Below are positions 37,541 through 50,392 of a DNA stretch of 64,000 nucleotides, piece by piece. Made by a program: the position numbers and the translations under genes. This stretch comes from Liolophura sinensis (taxonomy: Eukaryota; Mollusca; Polyplacophora; Chitonida; Chitonidae). The notes below the pieces were generated by a model. It made no database searches. It had not been told where the DNA came from and worked only from the letters and a program-made list of their open reading frames with translations. The stretch lies in contig NW_027018029.1 of NCBI RefSeq assembly GCF_032854445.1, forward strand, positions 1 through 64,000, given 5' to 3'. Each line of letters starts with the position of its first letter. The stretch's first letter is position 1.

Positions 37541-38066
37541 ATGCGGAATTGAGCCAGGCATCGGCAGCTGTTAAAAAAATTGCAAATATCCCTGGTTTCC
37601 ATGGAGTAAGAGCCGTTGCTGTGCACGTGATTATGACATCAATGATCATTGAATTGTCGCTACAGCCAAAAGTATTGGTTGGAGAGCAACGCGGATTGCA
37701 CCATTCGATTTCTCGTCACAAAATACGTCGGATTAGCCTCTTACTAGTAGCACTGGAACAGTTTTTCCACTTTTGCATTTTTGCCTGGTCTTTTTGTTAA
37801 TTGAAACCGGCTACACTGTACTCTGTACAATCGCGACTGGTCATTACTATATTCAACTTTTGACTATAAGTTATGTGCCCTTCGGTAGCCAAGAAGACGT
37901 CAAATCTTTGGGCCAAGCCCATTTAACTCACCCAGCAATTGTCTTACTTCTAAGTCCAAGACAATCTCAATGTCTTTATCTACGTGTAGAAAAACCAGAC
38001 CATTTGTACATAAAAAACACAAGGTACTTGATACAGTCTGCTGTAAAAAGTACAACTAAACACTGA
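37390..38066. repeat. Tract repeated about 6,075 bp downstream (43464-44140)
   Basis: The shared private mark is ATTGGTTGGAGAGC (37675 and 43750; other units read ATTGGTCGGAGAGC), followed in both by GCGGATTGCACC, TTACTAGTAGC, AAACCGGC and a GACGTC-type middle. The downstream copy then continues with a TGACCACAG linker, while this one continues with a TAAACACTG linker. Confidence 0.85.
37762..37795. repeat. Clustered T-tracts, possible bent DNA (example)
   Basis: Four runs of 4-5 T lie within 34 bp, with centres about 8, 8 and 13 bp apart (roughly 9.7 bp on average). Runs of A/T near the helical period are known to curve DNA, and curvature is common in satellites. The right-half class replaces the first run with AAATTTT, which keeps an A/T tract. 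Curvature itself is inference. Confidence 0.5.
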
Positions 38067-38255
38067 CCCACATTTATAAGGTGCCAAAAGATGCGGAATT
38101 GGGCCAGGCATCGGCAGCTGTTAAAAAATTGCAAATATCCCTGGTTTCCATGGAGTAAGAGCCGTTGCTGTGCACGTGATTATGACATCAATGATCATTC
38201 AATTGTCGCTACAGCCAAAAGTATTGGTCGGAGAGCAACGCGGTTTGCACCATTG

Positions 38256-40470
38256 GATTTCTCGTCATAAAATACGTCGGATTAGCCTCTTACCAGCAGC
38301 ACTGGAACAAATTTTCCACCTTTTGCATTTTTGCCTGGTTTTTTGTTAATTGAAATCGGCTACACTGTACTCTGTACAATCGCGACTGGTCATTACTATA
38401 TTCAACTTTGGACTATAAGTTGTGTGCCCTTCGGTAGCCCAGAAGACCTGAAATCTTTGGGCCAAGCCCATTTAACTCACCCAGCAATTGCCTTACTTTC
38501 TTATTTCTAAGTCCAAGACAATCTCAATGTCTTTATCTACGTGTAAAAAAACCACACAATTTGTACATAAAAAAACACAAGGTACTTGATACAGTCTGCT
38601 GTAAAAAGTACAACTAAACACTGACCCACTTCAGTAAGGTGCCAAAAGATGCGGAATTGGGCCAGGCATCGGCAGCTGTTAAAAAATTGCAAATATCCCT
38701 GGTTTCCATGGAGTAAGAGCCGTAGCTGTGCACGTGATTATGACATCAATGATCATTCAATTGTCACTACAGCCAAAAGTATTGGTCGGAGAGCAACACG
38801 GTTTGCACCATTCGATTTCTCGTCACAAAATACGTCGGATTAGCCTCTTACCAGCAGCACTGGAACAGTTTTTTCATTTTTGCATTTTTGCCTGGTCTTT
38901 TTGTTAATTGAAATCGGCTACACTGTACTCTGTACAATCGCGACTGGTCATTACTATATTCAACTTTTGACTTATAAGTTATGTGCCCTTCGGTAGCCCA
39001 GAAGACCTGAAATCTTTGGGCCAAGCCCATTTAACTCACCCAGCAATTGTCTTACTTCTAAGTCCAAGACAATCTCAATGTCTTTATCTACGTGTAGAAA
39101 AACCAGACCATTTCTACATAAAAAACACAAGGTACTTGATACAGTCTGCTGTAAAAAGTACAACTAAACACTGACCCACATTTATAAGGTGCCAAAAGAT
39201 GCGGAATTGGGCCAGGCATCGGCAGCTGTTAAAAAAATTGCAAATATCCCTGGTTTCCATGGAGTAAGAGCCGTTGCTGTGCACGTGATTATGACATCAA
39301 TGATCATTCAATTGTCGCTACAGCCAAAAGTATTGGTCGGAGAGCAACGCGGTTTGCACCATTGGATTTCTCGTCATAAAATACGTCGGATTAGCCTCTT
39401 ACCAGCAGCACTGGAACAAATTTTCCACCTTTTGCATTTTTGCCTGGTTTTTTGTTAATTGAAATCGGCTACACTGTACTCTGTACAATCGCGACTGGTC
39501 ATTACTATATTCAACTTTGGACTATAAGTTGTGTGCCCTTCGGTAGCCCAGAAGACCTGAAATCTTTGGGCCAAGCCCATTTAACTCACCCAGCAATTGC
39601 CTTACTTTCTTATTTCTAAGTCCAAGACAATCTCAATGTCTTTATCTACGTGTAAAAAAACCACACAATTTGTACATAAAAAACACAAGGTACTTGATAC
39701 AGTCTGCTGTAAAAAGTACAACTAAACACTGACCCACTTCAGTAAGGTGCCAAAAGATGCGGAATTGGGCCAGGCATCGGCAGCTGTTAAAAAATTGCAA
39801 ATATCCCTGGTTTCCATGGAGTAAGAGCCGTAGCTGTGCACGTGATTATGACATCAATGATCATTCAATTGTCACTACAGCCAAAAGTATTGGTCGGAGA
39901 GCAACGCGGTTTGCACCATTCGATTTCTCGTCACAAAATACGTCGGATTAGCCTCTTACCAGCAGCACTGGAACAGTTTTTTCACTTTTGCATTTTTGCC
40001 TGGTCTTTTTGTTAATTGATATCGGCTACACTGTACTCTGTACAATCGCGACTGGTCATTACTATATTCAACTTTTGACTATAAGTTATGTGCCCTTCGG
40101 TAGCCCAGAAGACCTGAAATCTTTGGGCCAAGCCCATTTAACTCACCCAGCAATTGTCTTACTTCTAAGTCCAAGACAATCTCAATGTCTTTATCTACGT
40201 GTAGAAAAACCACACCATTTGTACATAAAAAACACAAGGTACTTGATACAGTCTGCTGTAAAAAGTACAACTGACCACAGACCCACATGAATAAGGTGCC
40301 AAAAGATGCGGAATTGGGCCATTCATCGGCAGCTGTTAAAAAATTGCAAATATCCCTGGTTTCCATGGAGTAAGAGCCGTTGCTGGGCACGTGATTATGA
40401 CATCAATAATCATTCAATTGTCGCTACAGCCAAAATTATTGGTCGGAGAGCAACGCGGTTTGCACCATTC
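38256..40470. repeat. Two-unit (~1,108-bp) tandem duplication
   Basis: The units 38256+38814 recur as 39365+39922, and again as 42675+43232 further right. Shared marks are GGATTTCTCGTCATAAAATACG, AACTTTGGACTATAAG, AAGTTGTGTGCCC (near 38418, 39527, 42837), the 8-bp insertion, GTGTAAAAAAACC and GAGCCGTAGCTGTGCAC. The change GCAACACGG occurs at 38797 and 43212 but not at 39902. The copy at 42675 is therefore closer to the first member than to the second. Confidence 0.9.
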
Positions 40471-42020
40471 GATTTCTCGTCACAAAATACGTCGGATTAG
40501 CCTCTTACCAGCAGCACTGGAACAAATTTTCCACCTTTTGCATTTTGCCTGGTTTTTTGTTAATTGAAATCGGCTACACTGTACTCTGTACAATCGCGAC
40601 TGGTCATTACTATATTCAACTTTTGACTATAAGTTATGTGCCCTTCGGTAGCCCAGAAGACCTGAAATCTTTGGGCCAAGCCCATTTAACTCACCCAGCA
40701 ATTGTCTTTTTTCTAAGTCCAAGACAATCTCAATGTCTTTATCTACGTGTAGAAAAACCAGACCATTTGTACATAAAAAACACAAGGTACTTGATACAGT
40801 CTGCTGTAAAAAGTACAACTAAACACTGACCCACATTTATAAGGTGCCAAAAGATGCGGAATTGGGCCAAGCATCGGCAGCTGTTAAAAAATTGCAAATA
40901 TCCCTGGTTTCCATGGAGTAAGAGCCGTTGCTGTGCACGTGATTATGACATCAATGATCATTGAATTGTCGCTACAGCCAAAAGTATTGGTCGGAGAGCA
41001 ACGCGGTTTGCACCATTGGATTTCTCGTCATAAAATACGTCGGATTAGCCTCTTACCAGCAGCACTGGAACAAATTTTCCACCTTTTGCATTTTTGCCTG
41101 GTTTTTTGTTAATTGAAATCGGCTACACTGTACTCTGTACAATCGCGACTGGTCATTACTATATTCAACTTTGGACTATAAGTTATGTGCCCTTCGGTAG
41201 CCCAGAAGACCTGAAATCTTTGGGCCAAGCCCATTTAACTCACCCAGCAATTGCCTTACTTTCTTATTTCTAAGTCCAAGACAATCTCAATGTCTTTATC
41301 TACGTGTAAAAAAACCACACAATTTGTACATAAAAAACACAAGGTACTTGATACAGTCTGCTGTAAAAAGTACAACTAAACACTGACCCACTTCAGTAAG
41401 GTGCCAAAAGATGCGGAATTGAGCCAGGCATCGGCAGCTGTTAAAAAAATTGCAAATATCCCTGGTTTCCATGGAGTAAGAGCCGTAGCTGTGCACGTGA
41501 TTATGACATCAATGATTATTCAATTGTCACTACAGCCAAAAGTATTGGTCGGAGAGCAACGCGGTTTGCACCATTCGATTTCTCGTCACAAAATACGTCG
41601 GATTAGCCTCTTACCAGCAGCACTGGAACAGTTTTTTCACTTTTGCATTTTTGCCTGTTCTTTTAGTTAATTGAAATCGGCTACACTGTACTCTGTACAA
41701 TCGCGACTGGTCATTACTATATTCAACTTTTGACTATAAGTTATGTGCCCTTCGGTAGCCCAGAAGACGTCAAATCTTTGGGCTAAGCCCATTGAACTCA
41801 CCCAGCAATTGCCTTACTTCTAAGTGCAAGACAATCTCAATGTCTTTATCTACGTGTAGAAAAACCAGACCATTTGTACGTGAAAAACACAAGGTACTTG
41901 ATACAGTCTGCTGTAAAAAGTACAACTGAACACTGACCCACATGAATAAGGTGCCAAAAGATGCGGAATTGAGCCAGGTATCGGCAGCTGTTGAAAAATT
42001 GCAAATATCCCTGGTTTCCA
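40270..42020. repeat. Tract repeated 3,860 bp downstream (44130-45880)
   Basis: About 1.75 kb recurs exactly 3,860 bp away. Private marks in both copies are CCAAAATTATTGGTCGG (40431/44291), TCAATAATCATTC and CTGTTCTTTTAGTTAATTG (41656/45516). The copies differ by a few bases (AACTTTGG/AATTTTGG, TTTCTAAG/TTTTTAAG). The match ends between the CATGGAGTAA word and GTTGCTACGCACG (here) versus GTTGCTGGGCACG (there). Limits are approximate. Confidence 0.9.
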
Positions 42021-42674
42021 TGGAGTAACAGCCGTTGCTACGCACGTGATTATGACATCAATGATCATTCAATTGTCGCTACAGCCAAAAGTATTGGTCG
42101 GAGAGCAACGCGGATTGCACCATTCGATTTCTCGTCACAAAATACGTCCGATTAGCCTCTTACTAGTAGCATTGGAACAGTTTTTCCACTTTTGCATTTT
42201 TGCCTGGTCTTTTTGTTAATTGAAACCGGCTACACTGTACTCTGTACAATCGCGACTGGTCATTACTATATTCAACTTTTGACTATAAGTTATGTGCCCT
42301 TCGGTAGCCCAGAAGACCTGAAATCTTTGGGCCAAGCCCATTTAACTCACCCAGCAATTGTCTTTTTTCTAAGTCCAAGACAATCTCAATGTCTTTATCT
42401 ACGTGTAGAAAAACCAGACCATTTCTACATAAAAAACACAAGGTACTTGATACAGTCTGCTGTAAAAAGTACAACTGACCACAGACCCACATGAATAAGG
42501 TGCCAAAAGATGCGGAATTGGGCCATTCATCGGCAGCTGTTAAAAAATTGCAAATATCCCTGGTTTCCATGGAGTAAGAGCCGTTGCTGGGCACGTGATT
42601 ATGACATCAATGATCATTCAATTGTCGCTACAGCCAAAAGTATTGGTCGGAGAGCAACGCGGTTTGCACCATTG

Positions 42675-43781
42675 GATTTCTCGTCATAAAATACGTCGGA
42701 TTAGCCTCTTACCAGCAGCACTGGAACAAATTTTCCACCTTTTGCATTTTTGCCTGGTTTTTTGTTAATTGAAATCGGCTACACTGTACTCTGTACAATC
42801 GCGACTGGTCATTACTATATTCAACTTTGGACTATAAGTTGTGTGCCCTTCGGTAGCCCAGAAGACCTGAAATCTTTGGGCCAAGCCCATTTAACTCACC
42901 CAGCAATTGCCTTACTTTCTTATTTCTAAGTCCAAGACAATCTCAATGTCTTTATCTACGTGTAAAAAAACCACACAATTTGTACATAAAAAACACAAGG
43001 TACTTGATACAGTCTGCTGTAAAAAGTACAACTAAACACTGACCCACTTCAGTAAGGTGCCAAAAGATGCGGAATTGGGCCAGGCATCGGCAGCTGTTAA
43101 AAAATTGCAAATATCCCTGGTTTCCATGGAGTAAGAGCCGTAGCTGTGCACGTGATTATGACATCAATGATCATTCAATTGTCACTACAGCCAAAAGTAT
43201 TGGTCGGAGAGCAACACGGTTTGCACCATTCGATTTCTCGTCACAAAATACGTCGGATTAGCCTCTTACCAGCAGCACTGGAACAGTTTTTTCACTTTTG
43301 CATTTTTGCCTGGTCTTTTTGTTAATTGAAATCGGCTACACTGTACTCTGTACAATCGCGACTGGTCATTACTATATTCAACTTTTGACTATAAGTTATG
43401 TGCCCTTCGGTAGCCCAGAAGACCTGAAATCTTTGGGCCAAGCCCATTTAACTCACCCAGCAATTGTCTTACTTCTAAGTCCAAGACAATCTCAATGTCT
43501 TTATCTACGTGTAGAAAAACCACACCATTTGTACATAAAAAACACAAGGTACTTGATACAGTCTGCTGTAAAAAGTACAACTAAACACTGACCCACATTT
43601 ATAAGGTGCCAAAAGATGCGGAATTGGGCCAGGCATCGGCAGCTGTTAAAAAAATTGCAAATATCCCTGGTTTCCATGGAGTAAGAGCCGTTGCTGTGCA
43701 CGTGATTATGACATCAATGATCATTGAATTGTCGCTACAGCCAAAAGTATTGGTTGGAGAGCAACGCGGATTGCACCATTC
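42675..43781. repeat. Third copy of the two-unit 1,108-bp block
   Basis: It is displaced 3,310 bp from 39365 and 4,419 bp from 38256. It carries the same GTCATAAAATACG, AAGTTGTGTGCCC and CCGTAGCTG marks and includes GCAACACGG. It is followed by an ATTGGTTGGAGAGC-type unit copied from the 37.7-kb neighbourhood. The block therefore joins pieces from two sources. Confidence 0.88.
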
Positions 43782-45985
43782 GATTTCTCGTCACAAAATA
43801 CGTCGGATTAGCCTCTTACTAGTAGCACTGGAACAGTTTTTCCACTTTTGCATTTTTGCCTGGTCTTTTTGTTAATTGAAACCGGCTACACTGTACTCTG
43901 TACAATCGCGACTGGTCATTACTATATTCAACTTTTGACTATAAGTTATGTGCCCTTCGGTAGCCCAGAAGACGTCAAATCTTTGGGCCAAGCCCATTTA
44001 ACTCACCCAGCAATTGTCTTACTTCTAAGTCCAAGACAATCTCAATGTCTTTATCTACGTGTAGAAAAACCAGACCATTTGTACATAAAAAACACAAGGT
44101 ACTTGATACAGTCTGCTGTAAAAAGTACAACTGACCACAGACCCACATGAATAAGGTGCCAAAAGATGCGGAATTGGGCCATTCATCGGCAGCTGTTAAA
44201 AAATTGCAAATATCCCTGGTTTCCATGGAGTAAGAGCCGTTGCTGGGCACGTGATTATGACATCAATAATCATTCAATTGTCGCTACAGCCAAAATTATT
44301 GGTCGGAGAGCAACGCGGTTTGCACCATTCGATTTCTCGTCACAAAATACGTCGGATTAGCCTCTTACCAGCAGCACTGGAACAAATTTTCCACCTTTTG
44401 CATTTTGCCTGGTTTTTTGTTAATTGAAATCGGCTACACTGTACTCTGTACAATCGCGACTGGTCATTACTATATTCAACTTTTGACTATAAGTTATGTG
44501 CCCTTCGGTAGCCCAGAAGACCTGAAATCTTTGGGCCAAGCCCATTTAACTCACCCAGCAATTGTCTTTTTTTTAAGTCCAAGACAATCTCAATGTCTTT
44601 ATCTACGTGTAGAAAAACCAGACCATTTGTACATAAAAAACACAAGGTACTTGATACAGTCTGCTGTAAAAAGTACAACTAAACACTGACCCACATTTAT
44701 AAGGTGCCAAAAGATGCGGAATTGGGCCAGGCATCGGCAGCTGTTAAAAAATTGCAAATATCCCTGGTTTCCATGGAGTAAGAGCCGTTGCTGTGCACGT
44801 GATTATGACATCAATGATCATTGAATTGTCGCTACAGCCAAAAGTATTGGTCGGAGAGCAACGCGGTTTGCACCATTGGATTTCTCGTCATAAAATACGT
44901 CGGATTAGCCTCTTACCAGCAGCACTGGAACAAATTTTCCACCTTTTGCATTTTTGCCTGGTTTTTTGTTAATTGAAATCGGCTACACTGTACTCTGTAC
45001 AATCGCGACTGGTCATTACTATATTCAATTTTGGACTATAAGTTATGTGCCCTTCGGTAGCCCAGAAGACCTGAAATCTTTGGGCCAAGCCCATTTAACT
45101 CACCCAGCAATTGCCTTACTTTCTTATTTCTAAGTCCAAGACAATCTCAATGTCTTTATCTACGTGTAAAAAAACCACACAATTTGTACATAAAAAACAC
45201 AAGGTACTTGATACAGTCTGCTGTAAAAAGTACAACTAAACACTGACCCACTTCAGTAAGGTGCCAAAAGATGCGGAATTGAGCCAGGCATCGGCAGCTG
45301 TTAAAAAAATTGCAAATATCCCTGGTTTCCATGGAGTAAGAGCCGTAGCTGTGCACGTGATTATGACATCAATGATTATTCAATTGTCACTACAGCCAAA
45401 AGTATTGGTCGGAGAGCAACGCGGTTTGCACCATTCGATTTCTCGTCACAAAATACGTCGGATTAGCCTCTTACCAGCAGCACTGGAACAGTTTTTTCAC
45501 TTTTGCATTTTTGCCTGTTCTTTTAGTTAATTGAAATCGGCTACACTGTACTCTGTACAATCGCGACTGGTCATTACTATATTCAACTTTTGACTATAAG
45601 TTATGTGCCCTTCGGTAGCCCAGAAGACGTCAAATCTTTGGGCTAAGCCCATTGAACTCACCCAGCAATTGCCTTACTTCTAAGTGCAAGACAATCTCAA
45701 TGTCTTTATCTACGTGTAGAAAAACCAGACCATTTGTACGTGAAAAACACAAGGTACTTGATACAGTCTGCTGTAAAAAGTACAACTGAACACTGACCCA
45801 CATGAATAAGGTGCCAAAAGATGCGGAATTGAGCCAGGTATCGGCAGCTGTTGAAAAATTGCAAATATCCCTGGTTTCCATGGAGTAAGAGCCGTTGCTG
45901 GGCACGTGATTATGACATCAATGATCATTGAATTGTCGCTACAGCCAAAAGTATTGGTCGGAGAGCAACGCGGTTTGCACCATTC

Positions 45986-47634
45986 GATTTCTCGTCACAA
46001 AATACGTCGGATTAGCCTCTTACCAGCAGCACTGGAACAAATTTTCCACCTTTTGCATTTTTGCCTGGTTTTTTGTTAATTGAAATCGGCTACACTGTAC
46101 TCTGTACAATCGCGACTGGTCATTACTATATTCAACTTTTGACTATAAGTTATGTGTCCTTCGGTAGCCCAGAAGACCTAAAATCTTTGGGCTAAGCCCA
46201 TTTAACTCACCCAGCAAATTGCCTTACTTCTAAGTGCAAGATAATCTCAATGTCTTTATATACGTGTAGAAAAACCACACCATTTGTACGTGAAAAACAC
46301 AAGGTACTTGATACAGTCTGCTGTAAAAAAGTACAACTAAACACTGACCCACATGAATAGGGTGCCAAAAGATGCGGAATTGAGCCAGGTATCGGCAGCT
46401 GTTAAAAAATTGCAAATTTCCCTGGTTTCCATGGAGTAAGAGCCGTTGCTGTGCACGTGATTATGACATAAATGATCATTCAATTGTCACTACAGCCAAA
46501 AGTATTGGTCGGAGAGCAACGCGGTTTGCACCATTCGATTTCTCGTCACAAAATACGTCGGATTAGCCTCTTACCAGCAGCACTGGAACAATTTTTCCAC
46601 TTTTGCATTTTTGCCTGGTCTTTTTGTTAATTGAAATCGGCTACACTGTACTATGTACCATCGCGACTGGTCATTACTATATTCAACTTTTGACTATATG
46701 TTATGTGCCCTTCGGTAGCCCAGAAGACGTCAAATCTTTCGGCTAAGTCCATTTAACTCACCCAGCAATTGCCTTACTTCTAAGTGCAAGACAATCTCAA
46801 TGTCTTTATCTACGTGTAGAAAAACCACACCATTTGTACATAAAAAACAAAAGGTACTTGATACAGTCTGCTGTAAAAAGTACAACTGACCACAGACCCA
46901 CAAGAATAAGGTGCCAAAAGATGCGGAATTGAGCCAGGTATCGGCAGCTGTTGAAAAATTGCAAATTTCCCTGGTTTCCATGGAGTAAGAGCCGTTGCTA
47001 CGCACGTGATTATGACATCAATGATCATTCAATTGTCGCTACAGCCAAAAGTATTGGTCGGAGAGCAACGCGGATTGCACCATTCGATTTCTCGTCACAA
47101 AATACGTCGGATTAGCCTCTTACTAATAGCACTGGAACAGTTTTTCCACTTTTGCATTTTTGCCTGGTCATTTTGTTAATTGAAACCGGCTACACTGTAC
47201 TCTGTACAATCGCGACTGGTCATTACTATATTCAACTTTTGACTATAAGTTATGTGCCCTTCGGTAGCCCAGAAGACCTGAAATCTTTGGGCCAAGCCCA
47301 TTTAACTCACCCAGCAATTGTCTTATTTCTAAGTCCAAGACAATCTCAATGTCTTTATCTACGTGTAGAAAAACCACACAATTTGTACATAAAAAACACA
47401 AGGTACTTGATACAGTCTGCTGTAAAAAGTACAACTAAACACTGACCCACATTTATAAGGTGCCAAAAGATGCGGAATTGGGCCAGGCATCGGCAGCTGT
47501 TAAAAAATTGCAAATATCCCTGGTTTCCATGGAGTAAGAGCCGTTGCTGTGCACGTGATTATGACATCAATGATCATTGAATTGTCGTTACAGCCAAAAG
47601 TATTGGTCGGAGAGCAACGCGGTTTGCACCATTC
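45986..47634. repeat. Three ordinary units without a clear higher-order partner
   Basis: Unit starts are 45986, 46537 and 47086. They mix marks of the 27.8-30 kb neighbourhood (AAAAAAGTAC, GAATAGGGTG, CCCACAAGAATAAGG) with right-half marks. Private bases include TATGTGTCCTTCGG, CAGCAAATTGCC and TTTATATACGTG in the first unit and TTACTAATAGC and GGTCATTTTGTT in the third. I see no gene or foreign insertion. Confidence 0.8.
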
Positions 47635-47859
47635 GATTTCTCGTCACAAAATACGTCGGATTAGCCTCTTACCAGCAGCACTGGAACAAATTTTCCACCT
47701 TTTGCATTTTTGCCTGGTTTTTTGTTAATTGAAATCGGCTACACTGTACTCTGTACAATCGCGACTGGTCATTACTATATTCAACTTTTGACTATAAGTT
47801 ATGTGCCCTTCGGTAGCCCAGAAGACCTGAAATCTTTGGGCTAAGCCCATTTAACTCAC

Positions 47860-48720
47860 CCAGCAATTGCCTTATCTTTTTATTTCTAAGTCCAAGACAA
47901 TCTCAATGTCTTTATCTACGTGTAAAAAAACCACACAATTTGTACATAAAAAACACAAGGTACTTGATACAGTCTGCTGTAAAAAGTACAACTGACCACA
48001 GACCCACATGAATAAGGTGCCAAAAGATGCGGAATTGGGCCATTCATCGGCAGCTGTTAAAAAATTGCAAATATCCCTGGTTTCCATGGAGTAAGAGCCG
48101 TTGCTGGGCACGTGATTATGACATCAATGATCATTCAATTGTCGCTACAGGCAAAAGTATTGGTCGGAGAGCAACGCGGTTTGCACCATTCGATTTCTCG
48201 TCACAAAAATACGTCGGATTAGCCTCTTACCAGCAGCACTGGAACAAATTTTCCACCTTTTGCATTTTGCCTGGTTTTTTGTTAATTGAAATCGGCTACA
48301 CTGTACTCTGTACAATCGCGACTGGTCATTACTATATTCAACTTTTGACTATAAGTTATGTGCCCTTCGGTAGCCCAGAAGACCTGAAATCTTTGGGCCA
48401 AGCCCATTTAACTCACCCAGCAATTGTCTTACTTCTAAGTCCAAGACAATCTCAATGTCTTTATCTACGTGTAGACAAACCACACCATTTGTACATAAAA
48501 AACACAAGGTACTTGATACAGTCTGCTGTAAAAAGTACAACTAAACACTGACCCACATTTATAAGGTGCCAAAAGATGCGGAATTGGGCCAGGCATTGGC
48601 AGCTGTTAAAAAAAATTGCAAATATCCCTGGTTTCCATGGAGTAAGAGCCGTTGCTGTGCACGTAATTATGACATCAATGATCATTGAATTGTCGCTACA
48701 GCCAAAAGTATTGGTCGGAG
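47860..48720. repeat. Tract repeated 2,758 bp downstream (50618-51478)
   Basis: Private marks shared with the downstream copy are the CTTATCTTTTTATTTCTAAG form of the 8-bp insertion, GGGCCATTCATCGG, CTACAGGCAAAAG and GTGTAGACAAACCACACC (48471/51228; a third GTAGACAAACC is at 55638). This copy has extra bases relative to the other (CACAAAAATACG near 48205, GTTAAAAAAAATTGC near 48605). Confidence 0.88.
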
Positions 48721-49292
48721 AGCAACGCGGATTGCACCATTCGATTTCTCGTCACAAAATACGTCGGATTAGCCTCTTACCAGCAGCACTGGAACAGTTC
48801 TTCCACTTTTGCATTTTTGCCTGGTCTTTTTGTTAATTGAAATCGGCTACACTGTACTCTGTACAATCGCGACTGGTCATTACTATATTCAACTTTTGAC
48901 TATAAGTTATGTGCCCTTCGGTAGCCCAGAAGACCTGAAATCTTTGGGCTAAGCCCATTTAACTCACCCAGCAATTGCCTTACTTCTAAGTGCAAGACAA
49001 TCTCAATGTCTTTATCTATGTGTAGAAAAACCACACCATTTGTACGTGAAAAACACAAGGTACTTGATACAGTCTGCTGTAAAAAAGTACAACTGAACAC
49101 TGACCCACATGAATAGGGTGCCAAAAGATGCGGAATTGAGCCAGGTATCGGCAGCTGTTAAAAAATTGCAAATTTCCCTGGTTTCCATGGAGTAAGAGCC
49201 GTTGCTGTGCACGTGATTATGACATCAATGATCATTCAATTGTCACTACAGCCAAAAGTATTGGTCGGAGAGCAACGCGGTTTGCACCATTC

Positions 49293-50392
49293 GATTTCTC
49301 GTCACAAAATACGTCGGATTAGCCTCTTACCAGCAGCACTGGAACAATTTTTCCAATTTTGCATTTTTGCCTGGTCTTTTTGTTAATTGAAATCGGCTAC
49401 ACTGTACTATGTACCATCGCGACTGGTCATTACTATATTCAACTTTTGATTATATGTTATGTGCCCTTCGGTAGCCCAGAAGACGTCAAATCTTTCGGCT
49501 AAGCCCATTTAACTCACCCAGCAATTGCCTTACTTCTAAGTGCAAGACAATCTCAATGTCTTTATCTACGTGTAGAAAAACCAGACCATTTGTACATAAA
49601 AAACACAAGGTACTTGATACAGTCTGCTGTTAAAAGTACAACTAAACACTGACCCAAATTTATAAGGTGCCAAAAGATGCGGAATTGGGCCAGGCATCGG
49701 CAGCTGTTAAAAAAATTGCAAATATCCCTGGTTTCCATGGAGTAAGAGCCGTTGCTGTGCACGTGATTATGACATCAATGATCATTCAATTGTCGCTACA
49801 GCCAAAAGTATTGGTCGGAGAGCAACGCGGTTTGCACCATTCGATTTCTCGTCACAAAATACGTCGGATTGAGCCTCTTACCAGCAGCACTGGAACAAAT
49901 TTTCCACCTTTTGCATTTTGCCTGGTTTTTTGTTAATTGAAATCGGCTACACTGTACTCTGTACAATCGCGACTGGTCATTACTATATTCAACTTTTGAC
50001 TATAAGTTATGTGCCCTTCGGTAGCCCAGAAGACCTGAAATCTTTGGGCCAAGCCCATTTAACTCACCCAGCAATTGTCTTACTTCTAAGTCCAAGACAA
50101 TCTCAATGTCTTTATCTACGTGTAGAAAAACCACACCATTTGTACATAAAAAACACAAGGTACTTGATACAGTCTGCTGTAAAAAGTACAACTAAACACT
50201 GACCCACATTTATAAGGTGCCAAAAGATGCGGAATTGGGCCAGGCATTGGCAGCTGTTAAAAAAATTGCAAATATCCCTGGTTTCCATGGAGTAAGAGCC
50301 GTTGCTGTGCACGTGATTATGACATCAATGATCATTGAATTGTCGCTACAGCCAAAAGTATTGGTCGGAGAGCAACGCGGTTTGCACCATTC
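49293..50392. repeat. Two units with a copy 11,028 bp downstream (60321)
   Basis: The units at 49293 and 49843 match those at 60321 and 60871 at their starts: CAATTTTTCCAATTTTGC, CTATGTACCATCG, TTTGATTATATG, GACGTCAAATCTTTCGGC, then the GACCATTTGTACATAA and TAAACACTG linker class. The second units then diverge. The preceding units (48743 and 59767) also share GAATAGGGTG linkers. Confidence 0.8.

Noticed and set aside
48027-48551. Longest open frame, 174 codons
   Set aside because: It arises only because one extra A (CACAAAAATACG near 48205) fuses two shorter frames. The 2,758-bp copy at 50785 lacks the base and is split. The frames of 146 codons at 34872 and 138 codons at 31600 are likewise local joins.
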